A stretch of DNA of 28,323 nucleotides from a virus, in the IMG/VR virus record IMGVR_UViG_3300042934_000289, positions 1 to 28,323 of that record; one strand, given 5' to 3'. Both the position numbers and the translations under genes were made by a program. The first letter of the stretch is position 1; each line of letters starts with the position of its first letter. Of this stretch, positions 6,173 through 11,658 are shown piece by piece. Under the pieces are notes generated by a model that searched no databases, was not told where the DNA came from, and saw nothing but the letters and a program-made list of their open reading frames with translations.

Positions 6173-6767
6173 AGCGATGACGTCCGGCACCCTCGGGATG
6201 ATCAACACGCCCATGCAGGGCAACGCGATCCCCGAGGGTGCCGGATGGTGCGCTGACAACGGATGCTTCGGCAAAGGGTTCCCCGGCGAAGACGCATGGT
6301 TGGCGTGGTTGGACAGCTTCACACCGGAGCAACGCTCGAGATGTCTGTTCGCTACCGCCCCTGATGTTGTCGCTGACGCCGCGGGAACACTCGACCGCTC
6401 AACCCCGTGGCTTCCGAAGATTCGTGAACTCGGCTACCCGGCCGCGTTCGTCGCACAGGACGGCGCCGAAACGGTCGGTGTCCCGTGGGACGAGTTCGAC
6501 GCACTCTTCCTAGGTGGCACTACCGAATGGAAGCTCGGACCCCACGCCGCCCAGTTAACCCGTGAAGCGAAAGCCCGCGGCAAGTGGGTGCACATGGGCC
6601 GGGTGAACTCCGAACGCCGACTCCGGTACGCCGCAGCTATCGGATGCGACTCCGTAGACGGCACATACCTCGTGTTCGGGCCAGACCAGAACCTACCCAA
6701 ACTCAAACGTTGGCTTGACCGGAACCAGACCGCCCCATCCCTAACCGGGTGGGGCTCACTCACCTAA
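6132..6767 (+). CDS. dpdA: DpdA-like DNA 7-deazaguanine transglycosylase (short phage form)
   Basis: 211 residues from GTG 6132, chosen because homology-like sequence (LYFGNPSTGPIREAM) begins exactly there; ATG 6177 would remove it. Motifs in order: TPMQGN (26-31), WCADNGCFG (39-47), FATAPDVVADA (73-83), YPAAFVAQDG (102-111), FDALFLGGTTEWK (122-134), VHMGRVNSERRLRYAA and CDSVDGTY. These fit the compact TGT-like barrel of phage DpdA, which swaps guanine in DNA for preQ0-type bases. The Asp of APDVV (78) and of AQDG (110) are candidate catalytic residues (inference). It is far shorter than tRNA TGT and shows no zinc-binding CxCxxC. Partner: the overlapping yhhQ. Confidence 0.85.
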   Translation: MLYFGNPSTGPIREAMTSGTLGMINTPMQGNAIPEGAGWCADNGCFGKGFPGEDAWLAWLDSFTPEQRSRCLFATAPDVVADAAGTLDRSTPWLPKIRELGYPAAFVAQDGAETVGVPWDEFDALFLGGTTEWKLGPHAAQLTREAKARGKWVHMGRVNSERRLRYAAAIGCDSVDGTYLVFGPDQNLPKLKRWLDRNQTAPSLTGWGSLT

Positions 6768-6793
6768 AGTACGAACTCGAAGGAGGAGTCGAC

Positions 6794-7072
6794 ATGAATG
6801 AGTCTACCGACGACGAGCGCGAGGCGCTGGTCGAGATTCTCGTGGAGCGGAGCAACGGCGGCTACCTGGCCCCCGTTCATCCTCGACAGGCTGACGCGAT
6901 CCTCGCTGCTGGTTTCCGCCGACAGGGCCCGATCAGCGACGCGATGGTGCTGGCCGCGGTGGATGCGTTCATGCGGTCACAGAGTGAGTCCGAGGATGGG
7001 CCATCGCTCGTGCACAAGAACATCGCCGCCGCTCTCGAAGCCGCCGCCGCCGCCGCCGATAGGAGCGAGTGA
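6794..7072 (+). CDS. hypothetical protein
   Basis: 92 residues after a strong AAGGAGGAG ribosome site. Helical: DDEREALVEILVERSNGGY, then RQADAILAAGFR and DAMVLAAVDAFMRSQ. It ends in an Ala run encoded by GCC repeats (7039-7056). The GF R/xQGPISDAMV pattern recalls small phage proteins describing 'address within a list' helices, but no function follows. It is the first gene after dpdA. Confidence 0.6.
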   Translation: MNESTDDEREALVEILVERSNGGYLAPVHPRQADAILAAGFRRQGPISDAMVLAAVDAFMRSQSESEDGPSLVHKNIAAALEAAAAAADRSE

Positions 7073-7314
7073 TGCGGTACTCGGACGTTCGTCCCGGAGA
7101 TCGGCTGATCTTCGAGCGCCCGGGTGGAATCGTCTACGGTGGCGCAGTCTGGCAGTCGCCTACGACTGGGGACATCATTGCTGGCGACACGTTCCTTCGC
7201 CTGCGTGGCACATGGTTACCCGCGCCCGCCGAAGACGTCAAGCTGACGCTTGACACCACCTACCGCCGTGATGGTGAGAACTGGGCATCCCCCGGCAATG
7301 CCGCCACTAAATAG
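7072..7314 (+). CDS. hypothetical beta-rich protein
   Basis: 80 residues, TGATG-coupled to the previous gene with TAGGAGCG upstream. Beta-rich pattern: YSDVRPGDRLIFERPGGIVY, GDIIAGDTFLRLRGTWLP, AEDVKLTLDTTY. It could be a small SH3-like or OB-like fold. No family recognised. Its 3' end carries two of the CTAA motifs of the array at 7307-7351, and the promoter candidate begins just after it. Confidence 0.6.
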   Translation: MRYSDVRPGDRLIFERPGGIVYGGAVWQSPTTGDIIAGDTFLRLRGTWLPAPAEDVKLTLDTTYRRDGENWASPGNAATK

Positions 7315-7351
7315 CCACTAACGCTTGCCGCGCTAACGATTAGTGTGCTAA
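7307..7351 (+). repeat. CTAA motif array (possible operator)
   Basis: Four direct copies of a CTAA-core motif (starting 7307, 7318, 7333, 7348; contexts CACTAAAT, CACTAACG, CGCTAACG, TGCTAACC) and one inverted copy (TTAG, 7340-7343) lie in 45 bp over the end of a gene and a promoter candidate. This looks like a regulator-binding cluster. Confidence 0.4.
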
Positions 7352-7354
7352 CCT
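7325..7354 (+). promoter_or_regulatory. sigma-A-type promoter candidate
   Basis: TTGCCG (7325-7330), 18-bp spacer, TAACCT (7349-7354). The hexamers overlap the CTAA array. It would start transcription near 7361, immediately before the hairpin at 7362-7389, and feed the genes from 7614 on. Confidence 0.4.
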
Positions 7355-7361
7355 TCTCTCA

Positions 7362-7392
7362 GGTCGATTCGGCGTGCGCTGAATCGGCCTTT
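7362..7392 (+). terminator. strong hairpin followed by TTT (terminator or attenuator)
   Basis: An 11-bp stem (7362-7372 with 7379-7389, two G-U pairs, extendable to 13) with a 6-nt loop, followed by TTTC. It may end the upstream operon. Because it lies right at the start of the transcript predicted from 7325-7354, it may instead act as an attenuator or 5' stabiliser. Confidence 0.5.
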
Positions 7393-7613
7393 CGCATTCC
7401 TCCCGGCAGCGGCGACCCCGTAGATCGGTTGAGGAAGGCCGCGCCCAGGAGCCGGCCACCATACCCAAACACGGTCCCAAAGTCGCGCCGTCGCTAAGCG
7501 CGTGACCGTCACAACCCGAAGCCACGTAACGGTGCGGTCGGGCCTTTCACTTTCCCTGTGTACGCGCCCCGCGCTTTCCGGGGGAGTGTGCACCCAACCC
7601 ATTGGGAGCGACC
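7393..7613 (+). other. 221-nt leader / non-coding stretch
   Basis: No convincing gene lies between 7315 and 7613 on either strand. The stretch after the 7362 hairpin contains short GC-rich complementary segments (for example CCCGA/TCGGG around 7517-7549, followed by CCTTTC) and ends in GGGAG in front of ATG 7614. It could be a long 5' leader or hold a small RNA; nothing further is visible. Confidence 0.4.
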
Positions 7614-7844
7614 ATGGGCCTGAAAACTGCCGCTGTGACCGTTGACCAGAAGAAGCCCGGACCCCGATGTGGGATGGGTGTGATCCTTGCCGGCCTCGAA
7701 ATTGAAGACCTCGAGTACTTCGAGGACATGAAACGTGAAGGACGCACGGGAACGTACATTGCTGACGTGTTCCGTGAGGACGGGTATGACGTGTCTGAGT
7801 TCATGGTGCGTCGCCATAATGCGGGGCGTTGCTCATGTCGCTGA
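7614..7844 (+). CDS. small HTH DNA-binding protein
   Basis: 76 residues from ATG 7614 (GGGAG 6 nt upstream). Residues about 23-76 read GVILAGLEIEDLEYFEDM, then YIADVFREDGYDVSEF and MVRRHNAGRCSCR. This is the layout of a small actinophage helix-turn-helix family that ends in (T/V)RRHRxGxCxC, where the final Cys-x-Cys may bind metal. First gene after the promoter/leader at 7325-7613. Overlaps the exonuclease start by 10 nt. Role as a regulator or packaging-related binder is inference. Confidence 0.65.
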   Translation: MGLKTAAVTVDQKKPGPRCGMGVILAGLEIEDLEYFEDMKREGRTGTYIADVFREDGYDVSEFMVRRHNAGRCSCR

Positions 7845-8665
7845 GAGCGGCGGGTGCCGCGCTGAACCCGGCAGTCCGTAACCGCATCCTCATCCTTGAC
7901 GTGGAACGTGTCTCCGGTGTTTCGGAGCAGCAGTGGTGGGACCGGGGAGACCTGAAGAACCGGTACATCCACCACGAAACGGTGGTCAGGGAACCTCGGA
8001 CGACGATCGTGTGTGCGAAGTGGTACGACTCACCTGACGTTCTCCGGTTCGCCGAGTGGGACAAGGGCGGGCGTGGTCCGTTCCTCCGCGAAGTTCACTC
8101 CCTCATGGGCATGGCCGACATCATCGTCGGTCACAACCTCGACGGAGCTGACGTGCCGTGGTTGAAGGGTGACTTCTACTTCCCGAAGATCGGGCACAAG
8201 CACCGCCCGTCTCTTCCACCGTTGCCCCCGTTCAAGACCGTCGACACCCTCAAGGTGGCCCGCCAGTTTCGGACCGGGGTGCAGTTCAAGTCCCTCGACG
8301 CCCTGTGTCAGATCATTGGCATCCCGGCGAAGACAGACGCGTACGACCGTGAAGCGATGAACCGTGCTGTGGCTGGGTCTGTGGAGGACCGGGAATGTCT
8401 CACTGAGTATTGTGCCGGCGACGTGATCGCCACACAGGGCCTCTACGACGCACTCCGACCCCACATCAAGAACCACCCGGCCTTGTTCGTTGACGGCCAG
8501 TCGCGTTTGGACACTTGCCGGGCGTGTGGGCATGAGACCAAGCCGATTGCGAAGCGGTTCGTTGCGGACGTGTTCAGCTACAGCATGCAACGCTGCGTCT
8601 CCTGTGGCTGGCACGGTCGCCTGTCGATCGAACCGGAACGCATGTCCATGGTCAGGGGCGTCTGA
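7835..8665 (+). CDS. DnaQ-like 3'-5' exonuclease with C-terminal zinc ribbon
   Basis: 276 residues from ATG 7835 (TTG 7829 also in frame). RNase H-fold exonuclease motifs: ExoI ILILDVER (Asp22, Glu24), ExoII DIIVGHNLDGADVPWL (His100-Asn101, Asp103/106), ExoIII EYCAGDVIAT (Tyr192, Asp196). Between them lies VDTLKVAR...FKSLDALCQIIG, typical of the polymerase-B/DnaQ exonuclease group. A zinc ribbon follows: Cys228-x2-Cys231 and Cys254-x2-Cys257. There is no polymerase domain, so it is a freestanding nuclease for replication, repair or host DNA degradation. The TGA shares a base with the next ATG. Confidence 0.85.
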   Translation: MSLRAAGAALNPAVRNRILILDVERVSGVSEQQWWDRGDLKNRYIHHETVVREPRTTIVCAKWYDSPDVLRFAEWDKGGRGPFLREVHSLMGMADIIVGHNLDGADVPWLKGDFYFPKIGHKHRPSLPPLPPFKTVDTLKVARQFRTGVQFKSLDALCQIIGIPAKTDAYDREAMNRAVAGSVEDRECLTEYCAGDVIATQGLYDALRPHIKNHPALFVDGQSRLDTCRACGHETKPIAKRFVADVFSYSMQRCVSCGWHGRLSIEPERMSMVRGV

Positions 8666-8838
8666 TGCTCTCAAACCTTCCCATGGACGAAGTATTTCAG
8701 GACTGCATCTACTGTCGAGCCGGCTACCACGAGCGGTCAGCGCACATGCTGACTCGTGAACAGCTCGACAAGTTCATTGCGGACGCCAAAGCAGGCATCT
8801 TCCCCGACAAGCACGCCAACGGGGACCGCAACTACTAA
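8665..8838 (+). CDS. hypothetical miniprotein
   Basis: 57 residues, TGATG-coupled to the exonuclease. FQDCIYCRAGYHERSAHML has CxxC plus two His (a probable knuckle), followed by a helix (REQLDKFIADAKAGIF). It is the last gene before the structured RNA candidate at 8893-8974. Function unknown. Confidence 0.5.
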   Translation: MLSNLPMDEVFQDCIYCRAGYHERSAHMLTREQLDKFIADAKAGIFPDKHANGDRNY

Positions 8839-8892
8839 CTTCCATCTGCCAAAACCTCCGGCGAACGATTGAACGGGCGAACGAGCCTGATA

Positions 8893-8974
8893 AGTGCACT
8901 GCGGAGACGAGCGGCGGCGGATCGGAAACTTCCCGCAGTCCCACCAGACACTCAACGTCTGGTGGGGCTGCACT
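8893..8974 (+). ncRNA. three-way-junction structured RNA candidate
   Basis: P1: AGTGCA (8893-8898) with TGCACT (8969-8974), perfect. P2: CTGCGG (8899-8904) with CCGCAG (8933-8938), perfect, 28-nt loop. P3: CCCACCAGAC (8940-8949) with GTCTGGTGGG (8957-8966), perfect, 7-nt loop. Junctions are 0-2 nt. A mutually exclusive 15-bp hairpin (8935-8949 with 8957-8971) destroys P1 and P2, so the region is potentially bistable. It lies in a 158-nt gap before a zinc-miniprotein gene. I recognise no known riboswitch class. Confidence 0.5.
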
Positions 8975-8975
8975 A

Positions 8976-8990
8976 ACCGCGTGAGGCGGT
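8976..8990 (+). promoter_or_regulatory. hairpin overlapping the ribosome site of the 8997 gene
   Basis: ACCGC/GCGGT stem with loop GTGAG, 6 nt before ATG 8997. The only Shine-Dalgarno-like stretch (GAGG, 8983-8986) is partly inside it, so it could tune translation together with the upstream three-way junction. Confidence 0.35.
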
Positions 8991-8996
8991 GTCGCC

Positions 8997-9164
8997 ATGG
9001 AGCACCCATGCTGTGACGAATGCGGGATGGCTGTGGCCGCGAAAGACATCGTGTCCCTCCCATCAGGGCGATGCCTGTACTTCTGCCACCACCATGCGGA
9101 GAAGTATCGGCCGAAGCTGGAGGCGATGGGTGCGCTCATCTACCCACTGTTGGACGGTGACTGA
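8997..9164 (+). CDS. small zinc-binding protein (DUF7455-like)
   Basis: 55 residues. CDECGMAVAAKDIVSLPSGR, then LYFCHHHAEKYRPKLEAMGALIY. This is the CxxC ... FCxHH layout of a small actinobacterial/actinophage zinc-binding family. Four ligands are visible (Cys6, Cys9, Cys30, His31-33). Function in the family is unknown. Its translation may be governed by the structured leader immediately upstream. Its TGA shares a base with the next ATG. Confidence 0.7.
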   Translation: MEHPCCDECGMAVAAKDIVSLPSGRCLYFCHHHAEKYRPKLEAMGALIYPLLDGD

Positions 9165-9301
9165 TGTGCCGGTGTGAGTCGGACGTGTGCTGCAACCTTC
9201 GGGCTGAGTACATCGACTCGCGTATCGGCAGGCTGGTGGCAGACCAAGCCGACCCCGTAAGTCGTGAGGCTGACGTTGCGGATGTTGAGGGTGAGGGCTA
9301 A
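9164..9301 (+). CDS. Cys-rich miniprotein
   Basis: 45 residues beginning MCRCESDVCC, four Cys in the first ten residues. A helix (RAEYIDSRIGRLVADQ) and an acidic tail follow. TGATG-coupled to the zinc protein upstream. Probably a metal-stabilised helical peptide; function unknown. Confidence 0.45.
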   Translation: MCRCESDVCCNLRAEYIDSRIGRLVADQADPVSREADVADVEGEG

Positions 9302-9304
9302 CCC

Positions 9305-9463
9305 ATGGGGAAGACGCGCCGCCGCAACTACCTCGGTGAAGACATCCGAGACGGCGACCACGCCAAACGGTGCCCATCGCTGAACTGTGACCGGTGCGTC
9401 AACGGGCGAGCGAAGAAGCAGTGGCGACGCTGGTTCCGAAGGGGAGCGCGATTCGATGACTGA
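9305..9463 (+). CDS. basic miniprotein with CxxxxxCxxC motif
   Basis: 52 residues from ATG 9305. Strongly basic (KTRRRN at the start, KKQWRRWFRRGAR near the end) around CPSLNCDRC. The charge suggests nucleic-acid binding. It overlaps the next gene by 8 nt. No family recognised. Confidence 0.5.
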   Translation: MGKTRRRNYLGEDIRDGDHAKRCPSLNCDRCVNGRAKKQWRRWFRRGARFDD

Positions 9464-9590
9464 GGACACCTGCACAATGACGTTGGTCCTCGACTACGAC
9501 TCGCTCGACTGCTACCTCACCGCAGGTCACGCCGGCCCGCACAAGGGTATCGGTGAGGGTGGTCGGTTCTTCTGGGCATACGACCGATGA
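9456..9590 (+). CDS. miniprotein with GHAGPH motif
   Basis: 44 residues from ATG 9456. CTMTLVLDYDSLDCYLTAGH then AGPHKG gives two Cys and two His. C...C.L..GHAGPH is a recurrent short zinc-type motif in actinobacterial and phage miniproteins. It ends FFWAYDR. ATGA overlap with the next gene. Function unknown. Confidence 0.6.
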   Translation: MTEDTCTMTLVLDYDSLDCYLTAGHAGPHKGIGEGGRFFWAYDR

Positions 9591-9838
9591 GTGACGCAAC
9601 GAAGGCAGCTCTCGACGCTGCACTCAACGCGCACATCGCGGACGTCACCGAAGAGAACGCGCTCGTCACCGCATACGTCATCCATGCCGCGTACATCACC
9701 ATCGGCACGGAAGACCGCCGCACAACCGGGTACATGTCCGAGTTCGCTGACGACCAGCCGTACCACACGGGTCTTGGCTTGGCAGTGCACCTTGCCGAAC
9801 TGTACAAGGCGGGTGCGTTCGAAGAAGACGACGACTAG
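9587..9838 (+). CDS. hypothetical protein
   Basis: 83 residues. Contains VTAYVIHAAYITIGTEDR, RTTGYMSEF, YHTGLGLAVHLAELYKAG and an acidic end (FEEDDD). The alternating strand/helix pattern suggests a compact alpha-beta protein that I cannot name. It closes the miniprotein string before the HNH gene. Confidence 0.6.
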   Translation: MSDATKAALDAALNAHIADVTEENALVTAYVIHAAYITIGTEDRRTTGYMSEFADDQPYHTGLGLAVHLAELYKAGAFEEDDD

Positions 9839-9864
9839 CCGAACCGACCGAGGGGAGGACCGCT

Positions 9865-10416
9865 ATGAAGGTTGTCCACCCCGCGAAGGACTGTGTGACA
9901 TGCGGCTCAGCGTTTGTTCCTGGCCGCGTGTACGCCATCTATTGCTCTCCCACGTGCAAGCTGTCCGGTCAAGTGGCCATCCGACGATCGCGCGCCTGCG
10001 CGGCGAACGGATGTCATCGGGGTTACTCCTCGCGTGGATACTGTGTGCCGCATCTCAAAGACATCGACGCCGGACGACCGCTGCACAAGAGCGTCGTTCA
10101 CCTGGCGCCCGGGACTTGGAGCAAGTGGAAGAAGAACTACCAGGGCTACATGTACCGGGTGAAGACGGAGAACACCGTCCAGACGCGTCAGCTTCAACAC
10201 CGTTGGGTTATGGAGACGCACCTCGGGCGCGAACTCCTGAAGCACGAGAACGTTCACCACATCAACGGTGATCGCGCCGACAACCGGATCGAGAACCTGG
10301 AGCTCTGGTCGGTCAGTCAGCCGAAGGGTCAGAGGGTCGCGGACAAGGTGGCCTGGGCCAAGGAGATCCTGTCGCTGTATGGCGGCATGGTCGGCGTTCC
10401 GGAAGATGACGATTGA
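9865..10416 (+). CDS. HNH homing-type endonuclease with two zinc motifs
   Basis: 183 residues; GGGGAGG lies upstream of ATG 9865. Two N-terminal zinc motifs: Cys10-x2-Cys13/Cys27-x3-Cys31, and Cys45/Cys50/Cys60/His63. The HNH core is VHHINGDRADNRIENLELWS (130-149) with His131-His132, Asn134, Asp136, Asn140 and Asn144, preceded by QLQHRWVMETHLGREL. This is the HNH_3 group, common as freestanding homing endonucleases. It stands directly before the two RNA genes, as mobile nucleases often do in phage RNA clusters. Confidence 0.85.
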   Translation: MKVVHPAKDCVTCGSAFVPGRVYAIYCSPTCKLSGQVAIRRSRACAANGCHRGYSSRGYCVPHLKDIDAGRPLHKSVVHLAPGTWSKWKKNYQGYMYRVKTENTVQTRQLQHRWVMETHLGRELLKHENVHHINGDRADNRIENLELWSVSQPKGQRVADKVAWAKEILSLYGGMVGVPEDDD

Positions 10417-10440
10417 TCTGAGGGGGTTCTCGTCTATCTC
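10413..10440 (+). promoter_or_regulatory. weak promoter candidate before the RNA genes
   Basis: TTGATC (10413-10418), 16-bp spacer, TATCTC (10435-10440), overlapping the end of the HNH gene. Transcription from it would begin shortly before the tmRNA-like RNA at 10470. Two mismatches in -35 and one in -10. Confidence 0.25.
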
Positions 10441-10469
10441 GTCGCGGTGACGACGCAAACCACACCAAC

Positions 10470-10560
10470 GGGGCTGACTTGGAAAGCCCGCTGTTCACTC
10501 TCACGCGGTTTTCACCGAAAGTGAACACGGACACAGACCGTTCGAATCGGTCCAGCTCCA
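10470..10560 (+). ncRNA. tmRNA-like tRNA domain without anticodon arm or tag frame
   Basis: A perfect 7-bp acceptor, GGGGCTG (10470-10476) with CAGCTCC (10553-10559), has the same arms as bacterial tmRNA, a G3-U70 wobble and A73 (10560), the alanine identity set. The T-arm is perfect: GACCG, TTCGAAT, CGGTC (10536-10552). Instead of D and anticodon arms there is an 11-nt D-loop-like segment containing GG (10477-10487). A long P2-like helix follows: 10488-10490 with 10528-10530, and 10492-10499 with 10520-10527, one bulged C, capped by CGGT/ACCG (10506-10517). CCA is not encoded (CGA follows). There is no room for a tag frame or pseudoknots. Alternatively it is a decayed tmRNA. Confidence 0.65.
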
Positions 10561-10658
10561 CGAGTCGATGTAACAGGGCTACCCGGACTCCAAACAGGAG
10601 AAGGCTCTGGCGGTGTGCTTGTAACGGCACTCACGCACGCTCCGAATAAGGCGTGCAT

Positions 10659-10732
10659 ATGGACGTAGCTCAATTGGCTAGAGCGCCGGTCTCCAAAACC
10701 GGAGGTTGCAGGTTCGACCCCTGCCGTCTGTG
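10659..10732 (+). tRNA. tRNA-Trp (anticodon CCA)
   Basis: 74 nt. Acceptor 10659-10665 with 10725-10731 (two G-U pairs). D-arm GCTC/GAGC with loop AATTGGCTA. Anticodon stem CCGGT/ACCGG with loop CTCCAAA, anticodon CCA at 10693-10695. Variable AGGTT. T-arm GCAGG, TTCGACC, CCTGC. Discriminator G10732; CCA is not encoded. It reads UGG codons, and the large structural genes here are Trp-containing. Confidence 0.93.
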
Positions 10733-10793
10733 CAATTCCCTTCGACACCTCCGAGGTACACCATGCGTGTGTGCTTCGCTCTGAGCACGACGA

Positions 10794-10824
10794 ACCCCCG
10801 CGATGCGTCAACATCCGGGGGCAT
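10794..10824 (+). terminator. GC-rich hairpin between tRNA-Trp and HNH gene
   Basis: CCCCCG and CGGGGG arms plus an inner GATG/CATC with one bulged C, loop CGTCAA. No U-tract follows, so it may be an RNA 3' processing or Rho-linked end for the tRNA transcript rather than an intrinsic terminator. Confidence 0.4.
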
Positions 10825-10850
10825 GACCGAACCCACTGGAGGAGTTCGAT

Positions 10851-11342
10851 ATGCACGATCTTACAGCACTTGGATTTACGTCCACCGTCGAATCACGTCT
10901 CGCGGCCAAGCTGGTTGAGGGACCTAACGGCTGCATCGAGTGGACCGGCGCCATCCGCGGGACGTTCGGGCACGGGCACATGACCCGCGGATCTCGAGGT
11001 GCGGGCTACGAGAGCACTCACCGCGTCGCATGGATGCTAGCCAATGGCCCCATCCCCGATGGGCTGCACGTCCTACATCGCTGCGACAACCCGCCCTGCT
11101 GCAATCCGGAGCACCTGTTCCTCGGCACGCCGGCCGACAACATGCGCGACATGGACGAGAAGGGTCGCAGGCGTTCTTCACACGGCGAGACGCACCGCTC
11201 CGCAAAGCTCACTGACGACCAGGTGGCGGAGATTCGCAGGCTGGCGCCCATCGTAGGCAACGACGCCGAGCTGGGCCGCAGGTTTGGTGTATCAAAGCAG
11301 CACGCCCGTTCGTTGCGACTGATGAAGACGCGAGTCGCTTGA
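10851..11342 (+). CDS. HNH endonuclease with C-terminal HTH
   Basis: 163 residues; GGAGGAG lies 8 nt before ATG 10851. N-terminal GCIEWTGA...GHGHMTRGSRG...THRVAWMLANGPIPDG leads into the HNH core HVLHRCDNPPCCNPEHLFLG (73-92) with His73, His76, Cys78, Cys83, Cys84, Asn85 and His88. Residues 118-158 (AKLTDDQVAEIRRLA... LGRRFGVSKQHARSL) form a helix-turn-helix for site recognition. This is the typical architecture of freestanding phage homing endonucleases. It lies just downstream of tRNA-Trp. Confidence 0.88.
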   Translation: MHDLTALGFTSTVESRLAAKLVEGPNGCIEWTGAIRGTFGHGHMTRGSRGAGYESTHRVAWMLANGPIPDGLHVLHRCDNPPCCNPEHLFLGTPADNMRDMDEKGRRRSSHGETHRSAKLTDDQVAEIRRLAPIVGNDAELGRRFGVSKQHARSLRLMKTRVA

Positions 11343-11352
11343 AGGAGTTGGG

Positions 11353-11619
11353 ATGGCTGCGCGTAACGATGTCGTACGCAAGCGCGCACGCAAGGTCATA
11401 GCTGCATCCCGTGCAGCCTGCCACATCTGCGGGCTACCCATCGACTACACACTCAAGTGGCCAGACAAACGATGCTTTGTCATCGACCATGTTGTTCCCC
11501 TAGACCGCGGTGGCGCCGACTCGCTCGAGAACCTGCGTGCGGCACACGCTGACTGCAACTCCACCAAGCGTGCACGACCATACGCACCCATCGTGCGGAG
11601 ATCAGGCGCACTCGACTAG
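11353..11619 (+). CDS. HNH endonuclease adjacent to terminase
   Basis: 88 residues; GAAGGAG upstream of ATG 11353. Cys23-x2-Cys26 then FVIDHVVPLDRGGADSLENL with Asp45-His46, Asn60, and AHADCNSTKRA with His65, Cys68 and Asn69. This is a complete small HNH domain. An HNH nuclease immediately upstream of the terminase genes is a conserved arrangement in HK97-type cos phages, where it is needed together with the terminase for cos cleavage. The GC palindrome at 11659-11670 follows. Confidence 0.88.
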   Translation: MAARNDVVRKRARKVIAASRAACHICGLPIDYTLKWPDKRCFVIDHVVPLDRGGADSLENLRAAHADCNSTKRARPYAPIVRRSGALD

Positions 11620-11658
11620 ACCAAGTCTACCGGCTGACAAACCGGGTGGTCGGGGCCT

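Noticed and set aside
7348-7602. 84-aa - strand frame in the 7315-7613 gap
   Set aside because: Trp/Arg/Val-rich, with no plausible ribosome site, no domain pattern and no reason to differ from a shadow frame; the gap reads better as a leader.
8869-8896. Promoter TTGAAC-N16-TAAGTG
   Set aside because: The -10 lacks the final T, and the start would fall inside the P2 helix of the structured RNA, so the pair is not convincing.
8885-8935. Hammerhead ribozyme (CTGATAAG and GGAAAC elements)
   Set aside because: The core requires CUGANGA; here the essential G of that box is replaced by A, and the three helices found do not place these elements at a hammerhead junction.
10470-10560. Ordinary class II tRNA (Ser, Leu or selenocysteine)
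   Set aside because: No D-stem and no 5-7-5 anticodon arm can be formed between 10477 and 10535; the segment instead pairs as one long helix.
10470-10560. Only an attachment site matching the 3' end of a host tmRNA
   Set aside because: An attP core would carry just the 3' end, yet the 5' acceptor strand and a long internal helix are also intact, and no integrase gene is in the window. A history of this kind cannot be fully excluded.
10512-10856. 114-aa - strand frame across the tRNA region
   Set aside because: It contains GVEPATSGFGDRRSSQLSY, the well-known artefact produced by translating the complement of a tRNA gene. Here it is the antisense of tRNA-Trp.
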